Positions 11,502 through 23,140 of a DNA stretch of 64,000 nucleotides are shown here, in pieces; the first letter of the stretch is position 1; every line of letters begins with the position of its first letter. The notes under the pieces were generated by a model. The model made no database searches and was not told the origin of the DNA. It saw nothing but the letters and a program-made list of their open reading frames with translations. Both the position numbers and the translations under genes were made by a program. Origin of the DNA: Peribolospora baueri (taxonomy: Eukaryota > Basidiomycota > Peribolosporomycetes > Peribolosporales > Peribolosporaceae); assembly GCA_029717555.1 (NCBI GenBank), contig JAMDHS010000012.1:274065-338064 (forward strand). Direction: 5' to 3'.

Positions 11502-14500
11502 ATGCCGAAGAGGTCTGCGCCATCACAGCGGCTGCGACTGGGCCGCTTGGAGGAGGATGAGATGGAGGGCGCTCGAGCGAGCGCGTCCTTAGCTCCTTTG
11601 GTGCGTACCTCACTTCCGGCTGTCCCTCCGTCCTTTACATCTACTTACCTGCTCGAAGAAGCCGATGCTGCGCGACCATAGCCCGGCATGAGGCTTGGTT
11701 GGCCGAGTAAAGCTAACATTCTTGTCTTTATATGGCCTCAACGCTGTAGGCCAAGCGCGCTCGTCGCGGTCCGTCCGATATCACGAACGTCTCCGGCGGA
11801 AGCGTTGTCGAGCCTCCGTTGTCAGCCAAAGCGAAGGGCAAAGCTCGGCTGGCGCCTCAGTCGATTTCGGAAGGCGAGGAAGGGGAGGGGGAGACCACCA
11901 AAGGGAGCGAAGTGGCGGACGAGCTTTCTGGCGGCTCTATGGGTCAATTGGTGTCCGGAGACGGCAGGGTTGGACGAGCAGATATCCCTGTGGACGACGA
12001 AACCGAAGAAGAAATGATAGACGAACTGGACGATGGATCTGAAGAAAAGGGGAGGAGGAGCAATCTAGGAGCGGTAAGTGTCCTTTTTACTTTTTGTCCG
12101 TCATGTTCGCCCAGTACAACTTACGGCCTCCTTGGCCCATGCAACTTTTCGTCCGCCACCAGAACGTCCGCCAAGCCGGATGTATAGAGTCGCTCGAGCT
12201 GGTCAACTTCATGTGTCACCGGCTGCTCACCGTCCGCTTTGGTCCGCAGATCAACTTCATCATCGGTCATAACGGGAGTGAGTTTACCTTTGGATAAAAA
12301 CGGATGAGATGGACGTATGCCCACGTTATCCCTCGTTTTCATTTTTTAGGTGGCAAGAGTGCCATTTTGACCGGTATCACGATCGCGTTGGGCGGCAAGG
12401 CCAGCGCTACCAACCGCGGAACGAGTCTCAAGGGCTTTGTGAAGGAAGGAACAAAGTGAGCGACTTTATTCGGGTGTGGCGAGGTTTAGAGGAGCGGTCG
12501 CCATTCTTCGTGGTCGATTCGAAGGCTACCTACTCACCTGCGCTTGCGCTCACTCACATCAGCGCCGCACAAGTGACGCTCAAGCTAAAGAACACAGGTC
12601 CCGAGGCGTACAGGCCCGACGAGTACGGCCCGTCGATCATAATTGAGAGGCGCATCAATAAGGATGGCACCGGTGGATATAAGCTCAAAACCTCGGATGG
12701 GAAGCGGACTATCGGCACGAAGAGGGAGGAATTGAATGCTATCTGCGATCATTTGAACATTCAGGTGTGTATTCCTTGGCAGTCGGGCTCCCTTTTCATG
12801 CGTTTTGGAGTGTGGATAACGATCCAATATTATACTCTTGTTCAAACGAATTGCAGGTCGACAACCCGATGAACGTTCTCACTCAAGACGCCGCACGACA
12901 GTTCCTGTCTTCGGCCACCCCCGAGGAAAAATACCATGTAAGGCGACAATTTATTCCGCGTGTTTACTCGTCCTCAAAGTGCTGACGTGCCTCCATGCAC
13001 ATTTTCTTTTCAAGTTCTTCCTGCGCGGCACCCAGCTCACGCAGCTCAGCGCAGAATATGATTTGGCGAGACAGAACATACAGAAATGCCACAACATCAT
13101 CACCCGTAAGGAGGAAGGCATGTCCGATCTCCAGTCGGCTGCACGGGAGGCCGTCAGCAGGTTCAAAGAGACGCAGAAGGCGCAGGAGATGGAGAAGAGG
13201 CTGGACACCCTTAAGAACGAGATGGTGTGGGCTCAAGTGATTGAAGCTGAAGACGTACGTAGTGGCTGCGTTGGGGCGGTGATTTTTTGCGTCGACTGAT
13301 CGTTCGCCTATCCCTCTTCAGAATCTCGAGGTAGAAGTGCGAAAGGCGGAAGCTCTGAAGGCCAAAATGGCTGCTGCGGAAAAGGAAATCGCAAAGTCCC
13401 AGGTAAGCGGCATCGCTGTGGAACAAGTGCGCATTTGGCTGATTTTGCTGACCGTTTGTCCCGCATTTGGTAAAGGCCAAAATCAACATGCTCAGCGACA
13501 AGATCCTCGAGACCGAGGCCACGGTCAATGCGGAGAACGATCGGTCCGCTCCCCTTCGACAGGAGCGTCAGCAACTGCTGCAGAAGGTCCGGGAGGGCGA
13601 GAATCGCCTTAGGCAGATGATGGCCGATCAGCAGGAGATGGATCGCCAGGCGCGCTCACTGCAAGACACGATTGCCGAGTACCAGAAGCGCATCGACGTG
13701 GAGACGCGCAAGCTTGAAGGGAGCAACCGCGAAAGGCGCGAGGCCATCTCTGCGAAGTTGGCCGAGGCTCAGGCCGAGCGCAAGGAAATTTTGGAGCGTG
13801 TCGCGCAGGTCTCGAGGGATATGGATGATTTGAAAAGGGACGAGGAGGCGAATAACGAGGAGCAGGATACCTTGATGCGTCAGCGAGACGCCAAGCGCGA
13901 GGAGATCGTCAAGACAGAAACGCTCATTAAACAGCTCGAGGCGCGGAGGGTAAACCGGTTCACCGCGTTCGGATCCAACATGCCTGCCCTCCTCAGCGCA
14001 ATTCAGCGTGAGACGAGATGGCAGGATAAGCCGATAGGGCCGATCGGCGCTCATGTCAAACTCAAGGACATGCGATGGGCGGCTGCGATCGAAAGCGTGC
14101 TTAGCAACCAGTTGAATGCGTTCTCCGTCACGAACCATTCCGATGCTCGGCTCCTAAGGAACCTCATAAGGCAGACAAACAAGTGAGTGGCAAGTAATCG
14201 CTCGTCAGATAGTGGGCTGATCTTGTCGACCTTCCCTTGTTTTTCCAGCAATCACGTCCCAATCGTCATCAGCCGTGTCGAGCTGTTCGACTACTCTGGC
14301 GGGGAGCCGGATGCCTCTTTCTTGACCATCCTCCGTGTCCTTGATGTGAGTTGTTTAACAACTTCGCCGCGGAGAGACCAAAACAGTCGCTCACGACCTT
14401 GTCAAACCTTCCCGACACAGATCGACGATGACTTCATCACCCGCCAGTTGATCAACTCTGCGCATATCGAGAGCGCCATCCTCGTTGAGAGGCGCGCCGA

Positions 14501-16809
14501 CGCGGATGCGATCATGCGCTCAGGGCCGAGAAACGTGCAGATGTGCTTCACCATGGATGGTTTTAGAATGGGTGGAATGTGAGTTTTGCGTCCGTCCGAG
14601 TGACGTGCGTCTTTACCATTCCGTATTTGGCTTGATCCGATGAAGCTGATCGATAAGATTTCCTTCAGTGCCGGCGGATCGTCAACGCAGGCTCTACAGA
14701 CGTACAGAGGACCGCCTCGTTTGACTGAGAACGTCGATAGTCAGATCCAGTACGTCTAAGGCTCTCTCTGGCTACGGACAGTCCGGATTTGACAGCTCTG
14801 ACGTATCTGCCTGGAATGTCCCGCCTTTAAGGAGCTCGCAAGGGACGCTGGCCGCGCTGAACTCTGAATTGCAACACATTGTAGAAGCCGGTCGGGAGAA
14901 GGTGGTCGCCTGTCGGCAGATCTTACAGCAAATAGCGAAGTGGAGAGTGAGTGATCCAGTCTCCGCCCGGGTTCATGCGTTAACTGAATTATGTCCATGT
15001 GACCTTGCTGCGAACAGCGTGAAAGCAATCGCTTGCATACACAGATGCGTGAATTAGGTCACCGGATTGGGACACTCGAGGAGGAAATGCGTCAGGATGA
15101 GCCAGCAAATCTCGGCGCTCTCGAAGAGGCCAAGAAAGTGAACCTGATAATTTATTTCTAGCTCCGTTTGCCGTCGTGTCATTTGGCTGATCATTTGTTG
15201 TTCACGCACGTAGGAAGCGGAAGAGGAGCTGGAAAACATCAAACGGCAGTTTGAAGCGGCTGCAACCAACAAAGTCGCCTTGGAGAACAAGCTCAAGCCC
15301 ATCACGGACAAGAGTGATGCGCTTCGTCATGAAATCGACTCATTTGGCGAGAAGCAATCGGCGATCCAGGTGAGTGATCTAGCCGTGTCGGTCCTACCTT
15401 AACAGGTCGTCAAGCTGGTCTCCTCATTCTTGCTGATCCTGCCTTCACGCCGTCGCCTCAAGACCGAGCTCGAAACGCTCTCCGTCGCGAGCACCAAAGC
15501 AAGACACGACCTCAAGCACTACCAAGACCGTAAGGCGTCCATCGAGAACACGCTGGCGAGTCTTGAAAGCGAGGTCAAGGCCATGGAAGAGCAGTACAAC
15601 GAATGGGTCGAACAGGCCAGCGCTTATTGCGAACGCGTAGAAACTCGGCGGAAGCCTGGAGACCTTGAGGGGGTGAGTTGACAGGGACTTGTGGAGGGTA
15701 GATAGGCACAACCTTATGCAACTTCTTTTAAGCAGGAGATCAAGTCGCTCGAGAGAGCTTTAGAGGAGCGTATGCGCAGGTAGGTCTTGTCCTCTTAGGA
15801 GAGGTCACACGAGCCATATTCTGATCGGTCGTCACTTCTTTGATCTGCAGGGGAGGCACGACTATGGATCAAGCGGCGGTTAACCTGCAAGCGAAACAGC
15901 GTGCTTGGGATGACGCTAAACGAGACGTTGAGGCCATGAGGAACCTTATTACGGTGAGGGGCCCCACCGTAGCGTATCGCGTGGATTGGCTCAATCCTTT
16001 CTCATATGTGATTCGATCTTTGTTGGCCACAGGCGCTAAGCAACTCCATCAAAGCCCGTCTGACGAGGTGGCACAAGTTCCGCCGACATATCGCCATCCG
16101 GGCAAAGAACCAGTTCCTGCTGCACCTGTCCAACCGCGGCTACTACGGAACGCTCACTTTCAACCATGATCGCCAGAAGCTACTTCTGAGGGTGCGTTTT
16201 GATGCACTACCTAGCTCATTTCGTCTCACATTTGGCACTCAAGATTACTCAAGGGTTCCTTTTACCTCCGTCATGCAGGTCATCACGGACGATCAAGCCG
16301 GCACCAAGAGGAAGGGTGGGGACGAGGATCCCAAAGCGCTTTCGGGAGGCGAAAAGTCGTTTTCTACCATCTGTCTCCTTCTCGCCCTTTGGGATGCTAT
16401 TGGATGTCCTATTCGATGTCTGGACGAGTTCGATGTGTTCATGGATGCTGTCAACCGCAAAATTAGCATGAAGATGATGGTGAGCTCCTGACGTCGTTGC
16501 TTTTCCCCGATATTCACCTTTGGTTTCTTGCGTTGGTCTCATCTCTCACTCTTCTCACTGCCAGGTTGACACTGCCAAAGCTGCTTCCGATGTGCAATTT
16601 ATCCTTATTACACCTCAGAACATGAGCAACGTCGCGTTCGGACCTCAAGTCCGCGTGCACAGACTGGCTGTGAGTGGCACTCTCCACAGCCGTTCACTTC
16701 GATGCTTGCGGTAGAGATCGGTTACAATGTCTTGGTTCGTTTCCGACATGCTCATCGTTCTCATTTTTCGCAGGATCCCGAAAGAGGACAGGGTGTCCTA
16801 GCATTGTAA
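11502..16809 (+). CDS. SMC6: SMC6, Smc5/6 complex ATPase
   Basis: Structural-maintenance-of-chromosomes protein 6, partner of SMC5 in recombination repair and replication-fork stability. Exon 1 (11502-11600) begins [20 protein letters not shown] and joins in phase to an acidic exon starting at 11750. The head begins near 12163 with [14 protein letters not shown], and Walker A, GHNGSGKSA, is split by an intron after 12277. Coiled coil runs through about 13040-13950, the hinge through about 13960-14750, and return coiled coil to about 16150. The signature motif [19 protein letters not shown] and Walker [11 protein letters not shown] lie at about 16336-16450. The protein ends GQGVLAL with TAA at 16809. 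Introns are numerous and mostly 60-150 bases. Loss of any head motif is not seen, so the ATPase should be active. Confidence 0.95.
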
Positions 16810-17348
16810 TGCGCCTCATCCAGCATATGGGACAGTCGAGCTCGAAGCAGGATAAACGCAACTATCACTTCTCTGTGTTTCGTCCTTCTCGCCCTTCGTC
16901 TTCCGCTCATCGGTTTTCGTCACCTTTCTTTGCTTGCCTGAGGCTTCTCTTTGGTAGTCGCCTCGTCTTCCATCATCCACCTATACCAGCTTGCTATATC
17001 ACGTCGCAATCTACATTCGAGTTCTGTACTAGTAATATGCGTTACAAGCTAGTTCACGAAGGTTTCCTTCGTTGTCCCCTTGCCTGGCGAGCTTGCACTT
17101 GGCTCCTCGACGCGGCTTGACGAGTCAAGCATCGAGGGAGAATTCCCAATTACACGGAGCTTATACGGGTAGCCAGGACCCCAATGCCAACATGAAGCAA
17201 GCGTACTAGAAGGGGCGAGATCTGGGTCCCTATTATACACACGAGCGAAGAGGAGCACACATGCAGCGACGATGGCTACGACCTGCGTAGGTCGAAACAC
17301 ATTTGAGCACGTGCGTGGACAGACGGCCTGCAGGAGCTATTACGGCGA
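16810..17348. other. Convergent 3' region of SMC6 and the bZIP gene
   Basis: These 539 bases lie between two stop codons on opposite strands. The region holds the two 3' UTRs. The 148-codon open frame reaching 17120 overlaps the end of SMC6 and has no protein-like features. Confidence 0.6.
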
Positions 17349-19003
17349 TTACTGAGCGTAGGAAACGAACAACCGAGAAACGTTGCCGCAGGACTCGAGT
17401 GGACCTGCTGCTACTGGAGCAGAGGTCGGAGGGGCGAAGGAGTGGAAAACAGGAGGGGCTTGCGGCCAGGATAGCTGATGAGAAGAGTGGAGGCTTGCGT
17501 CCGCCAAGGCGTTGATGGCAGCCAAGTCGTCGCTGGCCTGGGCAGGATGGACGTCGAGGGAGCACGAGGCTGGCGCCTTCGCCGGAGATTGGAAACTAGC
17601 CTCAGTACCAGAGACCGCCTGGCTGTTGCCACCGGGAAAGCCGTCGTTCCAAAGCGACGTCACCGGCCCGACAGACGAGGAGTGGCTGGTGGAGTAGTAG
17701 TCCAGTTGGTCGCCGAAGACTGGTCCGGCGCCCGTGTTGGGCCTCGTCTCGACCATTGGCGAAGGCGTGGCGGAGCTGAGTGTCGAGGTCAATCCGTTGA
17801 AATCGTCGCAAGTGTTGGCCCCTATCGAAGAGGAAGGGGAATTTCCAGTCCCGGAAGACGTTGGTACGCAGCGCAATTGGTTCGAGCAGGAGGAGGCGGT
17901 AGTGACGACGCTGGGGAAGCGGGGATCGACGATGTAGTGAGAGTGCCCATTGACATTGGTCTGATTAAAGTGGTCGGTGGACGGGAACGACGAGGGAAGG
18001 GATTTGGGCTCAGTCGACCCGTTCATGGGATGAATGTCGCCATAATGGCCAACGTGCCCTTCGAAAGGCCTCGAGGGGTGCTGTGCCGGCTGAGAGTACG
18101 CGTTGAAGCGGAGCATGGGAGATGGTGGGTACGTCGACCTATAACATAGGTGAAGCGTAAGCGCACGAACGTGTCATCAGCTCGGGCGTTGCAACAAAAT
18201 AAAACGCAGAGAGACAGGAAAGCGAGAACCCACGTTGGCTCTGAAGAAGGGACACCGTTGAGCTTCACGATGCCGTGAGTACCGAGGTCCATGCCCATAT
18301 TCATACGATCTGCCGGGATCGACGGCATGGGCTGGACGGTGGTCCGCGTCGCCGAGCCAGCAGGACGCTTCAGGAAGTAGGGCGCGGTGGTAGGCGGCCA
18401 GGGGGATGCTAGAGGGTCCCATCTCTTGGGGACTCCAAACATCTGCTCGGACTCGAGCGCCTTCACCCTATCCTTCAACATTTTGTTCTCTTGTTCGAGG
18501 GATCGCACGTGGGCCGTCTTGCGCTTTCCTTTGAGGGGTGGGACAGAGAGGATGAGAAGCGGCAAAGGAGAAGGGGAAGCGAGTGAGGTATCAGCTTTGA
18601 AGTGCATTGGTCTGGACGGGAGGAAATCCATAACCGGTCACCCACTATATTCTCGCTGAGCGAGCATGTTCTTTTCCCTCCTGTCCGGCCTCGTCCTATA
18701 CGCCTGGGCGTTCGGCCTTTTCCGTTTCGTTTGAGGCTCGGTTCCCTCCCCCGACCCATCCTGGCCGTCGTCGTCGCTGTCGTCCAAGTTATCGACCTCC
18801 TCCGTCTCTCCTTCCACGTCGACAGCGTTGAATTGCGCACGCTCACCCGATGGCAGGTCGGGCGAGGTGATGGCGGTGGAGACGTCCGACCGGCTTTGAG
18901 ATGAGGGGGACGACGGGAACACGTTTTCGGCGACGGCGACAGTTCGAAGAGCGGCCTTGGCCGCGTCGGAAGCGGCGCGTCGCTTCGTCGTTCGCAAGGT
19001 CAT
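17349..19003 (-). CDS. bZIP transcription factor
   Basis: Three exons (18646-19003, 18234-18528, 17349-18138) join in phase to 480 residues. The N-terminal part is acidic and Ser-rich with a patch LDDSDDDGQDG. The bZIP spans the first splice: exon 1 ends REKNMLAQREY and exon 2 continues RKRKTAHVRSLEQENKMLKD, so the invariant Arg codon of the basic region is created by splicing. Heptad-spaced Leu and Met follow. The rest is Ser/Pro/Gln-rich and probably disordered. The basic region (N-x2-A-Q-x2-Y-R) resembles fungal AP-1/YAP-type factors, but the usual Cys-rich oxidative-stress domain is not obvious. An upstream in-frame TTG is ignored in favour of ATG 19003. Confidence 0.85.
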
Positions 19004-22000
19004 TTTGACCTCTACGACGGGGATCTGAGTCAAGGAATCTTGAGAGTCGAGAAGGAAGGTAGTTATGGGCAGTGGAAGGCTACCCGGTCGAGTCGAAGGG
19101 GGCCTTTATTAAGAGGGCAAGCAAACGACGTGAGTCCGGAAAGGGCTCGTGGCGCCGGGAAGGCGTAGTAGGGCAGACGAAGTCGCCGGGTGACGAGGAC
19201 ACGTTGGTTGGGGGAGGGGTGGAGGGGGGGAGTATGCAAGGAGGATGGTGGGGAGAGACGATGGCAGAGAGAGGGGCCTTTTAAAATTGATAGCAGGTGG
19301 GCGACTTGCAGCCGAGTTGAAGAAGAGAAAGGGAAGGGAGCGAAGGCGAAAAGGGCGGGCGACAAAGTACCGTCGTAGTGAACGCCCAGACGCGCAGTGG
19401 TGACAAGGACAGGGGCGGAAAGAACGTTCGAGGGCGTTGTTTGTCGTCAAAGGGAAACAGACCCGCTCCTCCCGAGTCGAGAGAAGGTAAACCCAATGGC
19501 AGTGGCAGAGGCGGGGAAAGCGGGCCAGATGCGAGAGGATGCATCTCGTTCGCTTCATTCCAGTCCATTGACTGCGCGACTAGACCTTGCCTGCAGGTCT
19601 GGTGAGACGAGGAAGGCCGTCAATAGGAATCCCTCCCTGTGTGGATGAAGGGAGTCCACCTTGAAAGCCGAAGCAGCGGCCGATCTGTCCCGGCGCCGTC
19701 TCACATGGAGAGATGAAAAGTGAATTGAAGAGGACTGGAGGGGAGAAAGGAAGAGCAATAGACACGCTCGTCAAAAGGGGCAAACTCGGAGATTGGAAAA
19801 TGGGAACAAGGTGCAAAGAGAAAAGAGTGGGGAAGGAGGTGGAAAAGAAAGGGCGCAGTTCCGGCCTAGAGCTGTCTGGTGGTCGAACAAACGTGGCGGG
19901 ACGGAGGGAGGATGGTGACGAGCAAGTGAGGCAAGGAAGAGGGCGTGCCGAGGGAGCGCCCACCCGACCGGGAACCATAGAATGAGCGGCTTGGGTCGCT
20001 TGTTGAGCGGAGCGACATGGTTCGCGGGAAGAGCCGAAAGTCGTCGGAGGTGTCTCGAGTCGTCGTCGCCACGGTAGGTAAGACGGTCGGACCAGCCGCG
20101 CTATTTCAAACATGCTTCGACGTAAACGCGGGGAGGGTTATAGTATGGATTTGACGGAGACGGCGATGAATGGCTCAGCAGCGAGCCAAGCGATGAGAAG
20201 AAAGACTGGGTGGGGATATGCTGGCGACAGGAGGTGTTGTCTGCACGTCCGATGGGCGCCACGCACATGCAGGCGCAATGTCAAAAAACCTACGTCTCCT
20301 TGGTCGAGACAGTAACGCCTTGCTTACCGACATCGTCCCCGCGAGGCGATCCTTCGTTCCAGAAGAGCACCCGCTGGAAGGGGGGGGGAAGAAATGTAAC
20401 TTCAGTTAGGATCAAAGCCTACTGGACTAGAAGCCGGTGTGTGTGTGTGTCTACGAGCCTGCTTGTCAGGTGGGCTCAAGCTCTCCGCACGCGCACCACA
20501 CCGCGCCCACCTGTCGCCAGAACAACGGCGGGCTCTTCAAGGTCAAAAGTCTAGCGGGCCTGGGTCGTCCGAGAGTGCGAGAAGTGATCACGATCAACCG
20601 CCGTTTCCCAGCGGTCGCGCACGGTCGCCATTCGCACTGTTCCCCTGCACGGGCGCTCGAGCGCGTCCGACCGCATTTTCCAGATAGTGCACGTTTTCGG
20701 ACCATAACATTGCGGCGTTGGCGCGCGCCCGGACCGGAGAGTCGGAGCCGAGGCTTGCAACGAGAATGAATCTGGGAATTGAGTAGCTACCGGTTGAGCT
20801 ATGCGCGGGCGGGAGCCGAGTGGAGGAGGGAAAACGAAGCTAAGGAGGCAAGCGGTGATGAGCGGCGGTGCAAGGTCGGCGCTCGCTCGTTGGAGATGGG
20901 AGTGGTGCTCAGCTCAGCTCGTCTTGCCGCTGGGATGTCTTACGAGCTGTCGAATGCAGCGGCGACTCGGGTCACGTCTCGATTCATGTTTGTAGGCAAG
21001 ATGCGGCCGGCACGCGACAAGACGCGATGCGACGCGATGCGACGCAATGTGTGTCGTCGGCATTTGCTTTCTTCAACCGGCGCAGAAGCACGCGCACGAA
21101 CGAGGAGAGGAGACGACGGGCGACCGGTCTGGGGAGCGAGAGCGGGAGGGGAGGGAAGGACAAGGGATGGCGAGGGAGATGTCGAGCGACGACGCTCATC
21201 GTCCTCGCCTCGCCTTGCCGTACACCATCGCACGAATTAGGGTTTGCAATCTTACACCGTCGTCGATCGCCCGCAAATCGGAACGGAAGTGGGAGACAAA
21301 GGGAATGAAAAGATCTCAGGCGTGGCATGCTCTCAGTCGTCCACTTGCACACGCTAGCCAGCGCAACGTCGTCCTCGGTCCGGCGCGCACTGCACTCGCT
21401 TCCCCATCCTGCAGCCGTGCGGTGGGTGAGCATCGGACGTCTGCAGTGGCAAGTGGAAGGGCAGGCCAGCACGTCGTCGTCCATTGCGATGGTGTTACAT
21501 GTCTCCCACGCCGTTGCCAGCAGCTCTGCTCGCTCGAGCGCAGCCCGTGCACGACAGGACGGCATGACGGCATATCTGCCTATCTCTCAGCAACAATCAA
21601 GATCAGCTGCAGGCGTCGCCGCGTGCAGAGCCGACGCGGTTGAGTGTAAAGGCCGTTCAACCGCGATTTCGACCCACGGTGTACGATCCATTTCACTTGG
21701 GATCTACATATGGGCCGAGAGCGACACGGGCGAGGTAGCTCTTGATACGACGCAGCAAGTGGTTTTCCCTGTTCAGTTTTTGCGCAGTGCCAAGCTTCGA
21801 TTCTCGCCTCTCGTCGCGTCGGGCTTATCTCTTGCCCCGCTCTCAACTCGAGATCGTCGCCACCGCTGCTCCTCTACTTACATCAGACCACACCGCTCTT
21901 CCCCGCCTCTCCTCCCAGGCCTACGTGACCATCCTCCGGCCCGACGATGCACATCTACTGAGCTTCTTTTTATGCGTCGCTCCATAGACAATTGGTTGCA

Positions 22001-23140
22001 GACAGGCTGGGTCTCGTTCAGTGAGTTAGGAGTTAGCTCAAGCAAGCCTTCCCCAACATCCAACCTCCGTCTGGCCTGTTTGAGTTTCGGCTGGTTGAAT
22101 GATGATGATGGGGTAACGACGATCATCGTGTCGCTCCCGTGATCGCATTTCATTTCCAACGCCCACTGAATTTTATTTCGCAACCTCCGCTGCTGCCTTC
22201 TAGCTGACGACGCTCGAAGGATACGGCTTTCGAGCCGTAGATTCAGTAAAGGTGGCCTTGCGTCAGTTTTCCTCAAGCGACTGACATCGGCATGAGTTTA
22301 CATTGTCGTTCTCCAGAACCTATATCCCTTTCTCACCCGCCATGGCCATCGGATGACGCTTACCCTCGTGGTTGACATGGGGGAGAGAGACGAAACAGCT
22401 GGGAGGAAGCAAAGTAGAAGCAAGGAGAGGGGCAGGCGCGCTGGAGAACAAAACAAGAGACTTCCTTGAAGCACATGGTCCAGACGGGCGGGAGACCGTC
22501 GGAGCGGGGTCGTCTTTTGTCTGACCGGCCTAAGCGCAGACAGTACATCGAGCGTGCGAGGCTCGTACGATAACAAGCTTCGTTACGTCGGTTCTGCACA
22601 CCGAGCATCGCTTTTCGGCCCGAGCGCCGCCTCGCAACGCTAATTAAGGCGTTAGAGTTTAATCATCACCGATTTCGTTGCGGCGGACGATGTCGTCCCA
22701 GGGATGATAATGGAGTGTCTGTGCGCAAACCTCATGCGCGGGACTCACGCATCCTTCCCCTCTTCCTGTTGCAGACGACCCTCGTACCTCTATGCAATCG
22801 TCAATGGAGCCCGGTAGCGTCGGGAAAGCGGCTGACGTGGACTCATTACGCCATGGTTGGCGGCGCCCTTCCACCTTCGTTATCGCCTCGAGCTACAAGC
22901 TTCCTCCTTTTGTCTGCCAGCAGGGAGATGCGCTCAGGCATTTGTCGTCCATCCACGCTATCGGCAGCTCGAAACGTGGGCACAGCTAGCAGTCGCCGCG
23001 TTGCGTCGAAATCCTTGCCCGGTCCATGTGAACACGAAGGCACGGCAACGCAACAATAGCATCATCCCGAAAGCATACAGAAAGATCAAGCAACGCTGCC
23101 GTCATCACTCCTCCCATGTCGGTTCCCCACACACCTCACT
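19004..23140. other. 4.1-kb gene-poor region upstream of the bZIP gene
   Basis: No gene model is supported. The region holds a 271-codon plus-strand open frame (21327-22142) without recognisable motifs, a short minus-strand frame ending at 22659 in TLHYHPWDDIVRRNEIGDD, a GT run at 20437-20450, GCGACGCGAT-type repeats near 21020-21050 and a strong UUCG hairpin at 22222-22239. It probably contains the bZIP promoter and leader, and perhaps an unrecognised fast-evolving gene or noncoding RNA. Confidence 0.45.
22222..22239. other. Hairpin with TTCG tetraloop
   Basis: TACGGCT, TTCG, AGCCGTA form a perfect 7-bp stem closed by a TTCG loop, a very stable RNA hairpin if transcribed. It lies in the gene-poor region, so no host transcript is known. 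Confidence 0.6.

Noticed and set aside
20731-20815. tRNA-like sequence on the minus strand (CATAGCTCAACCGGTAG resembling a D-arm/A box)
   Set aside because: The acceptor stem has mismatches and no proper T-arm (GGTTCRANNCC) follows at the right distance.
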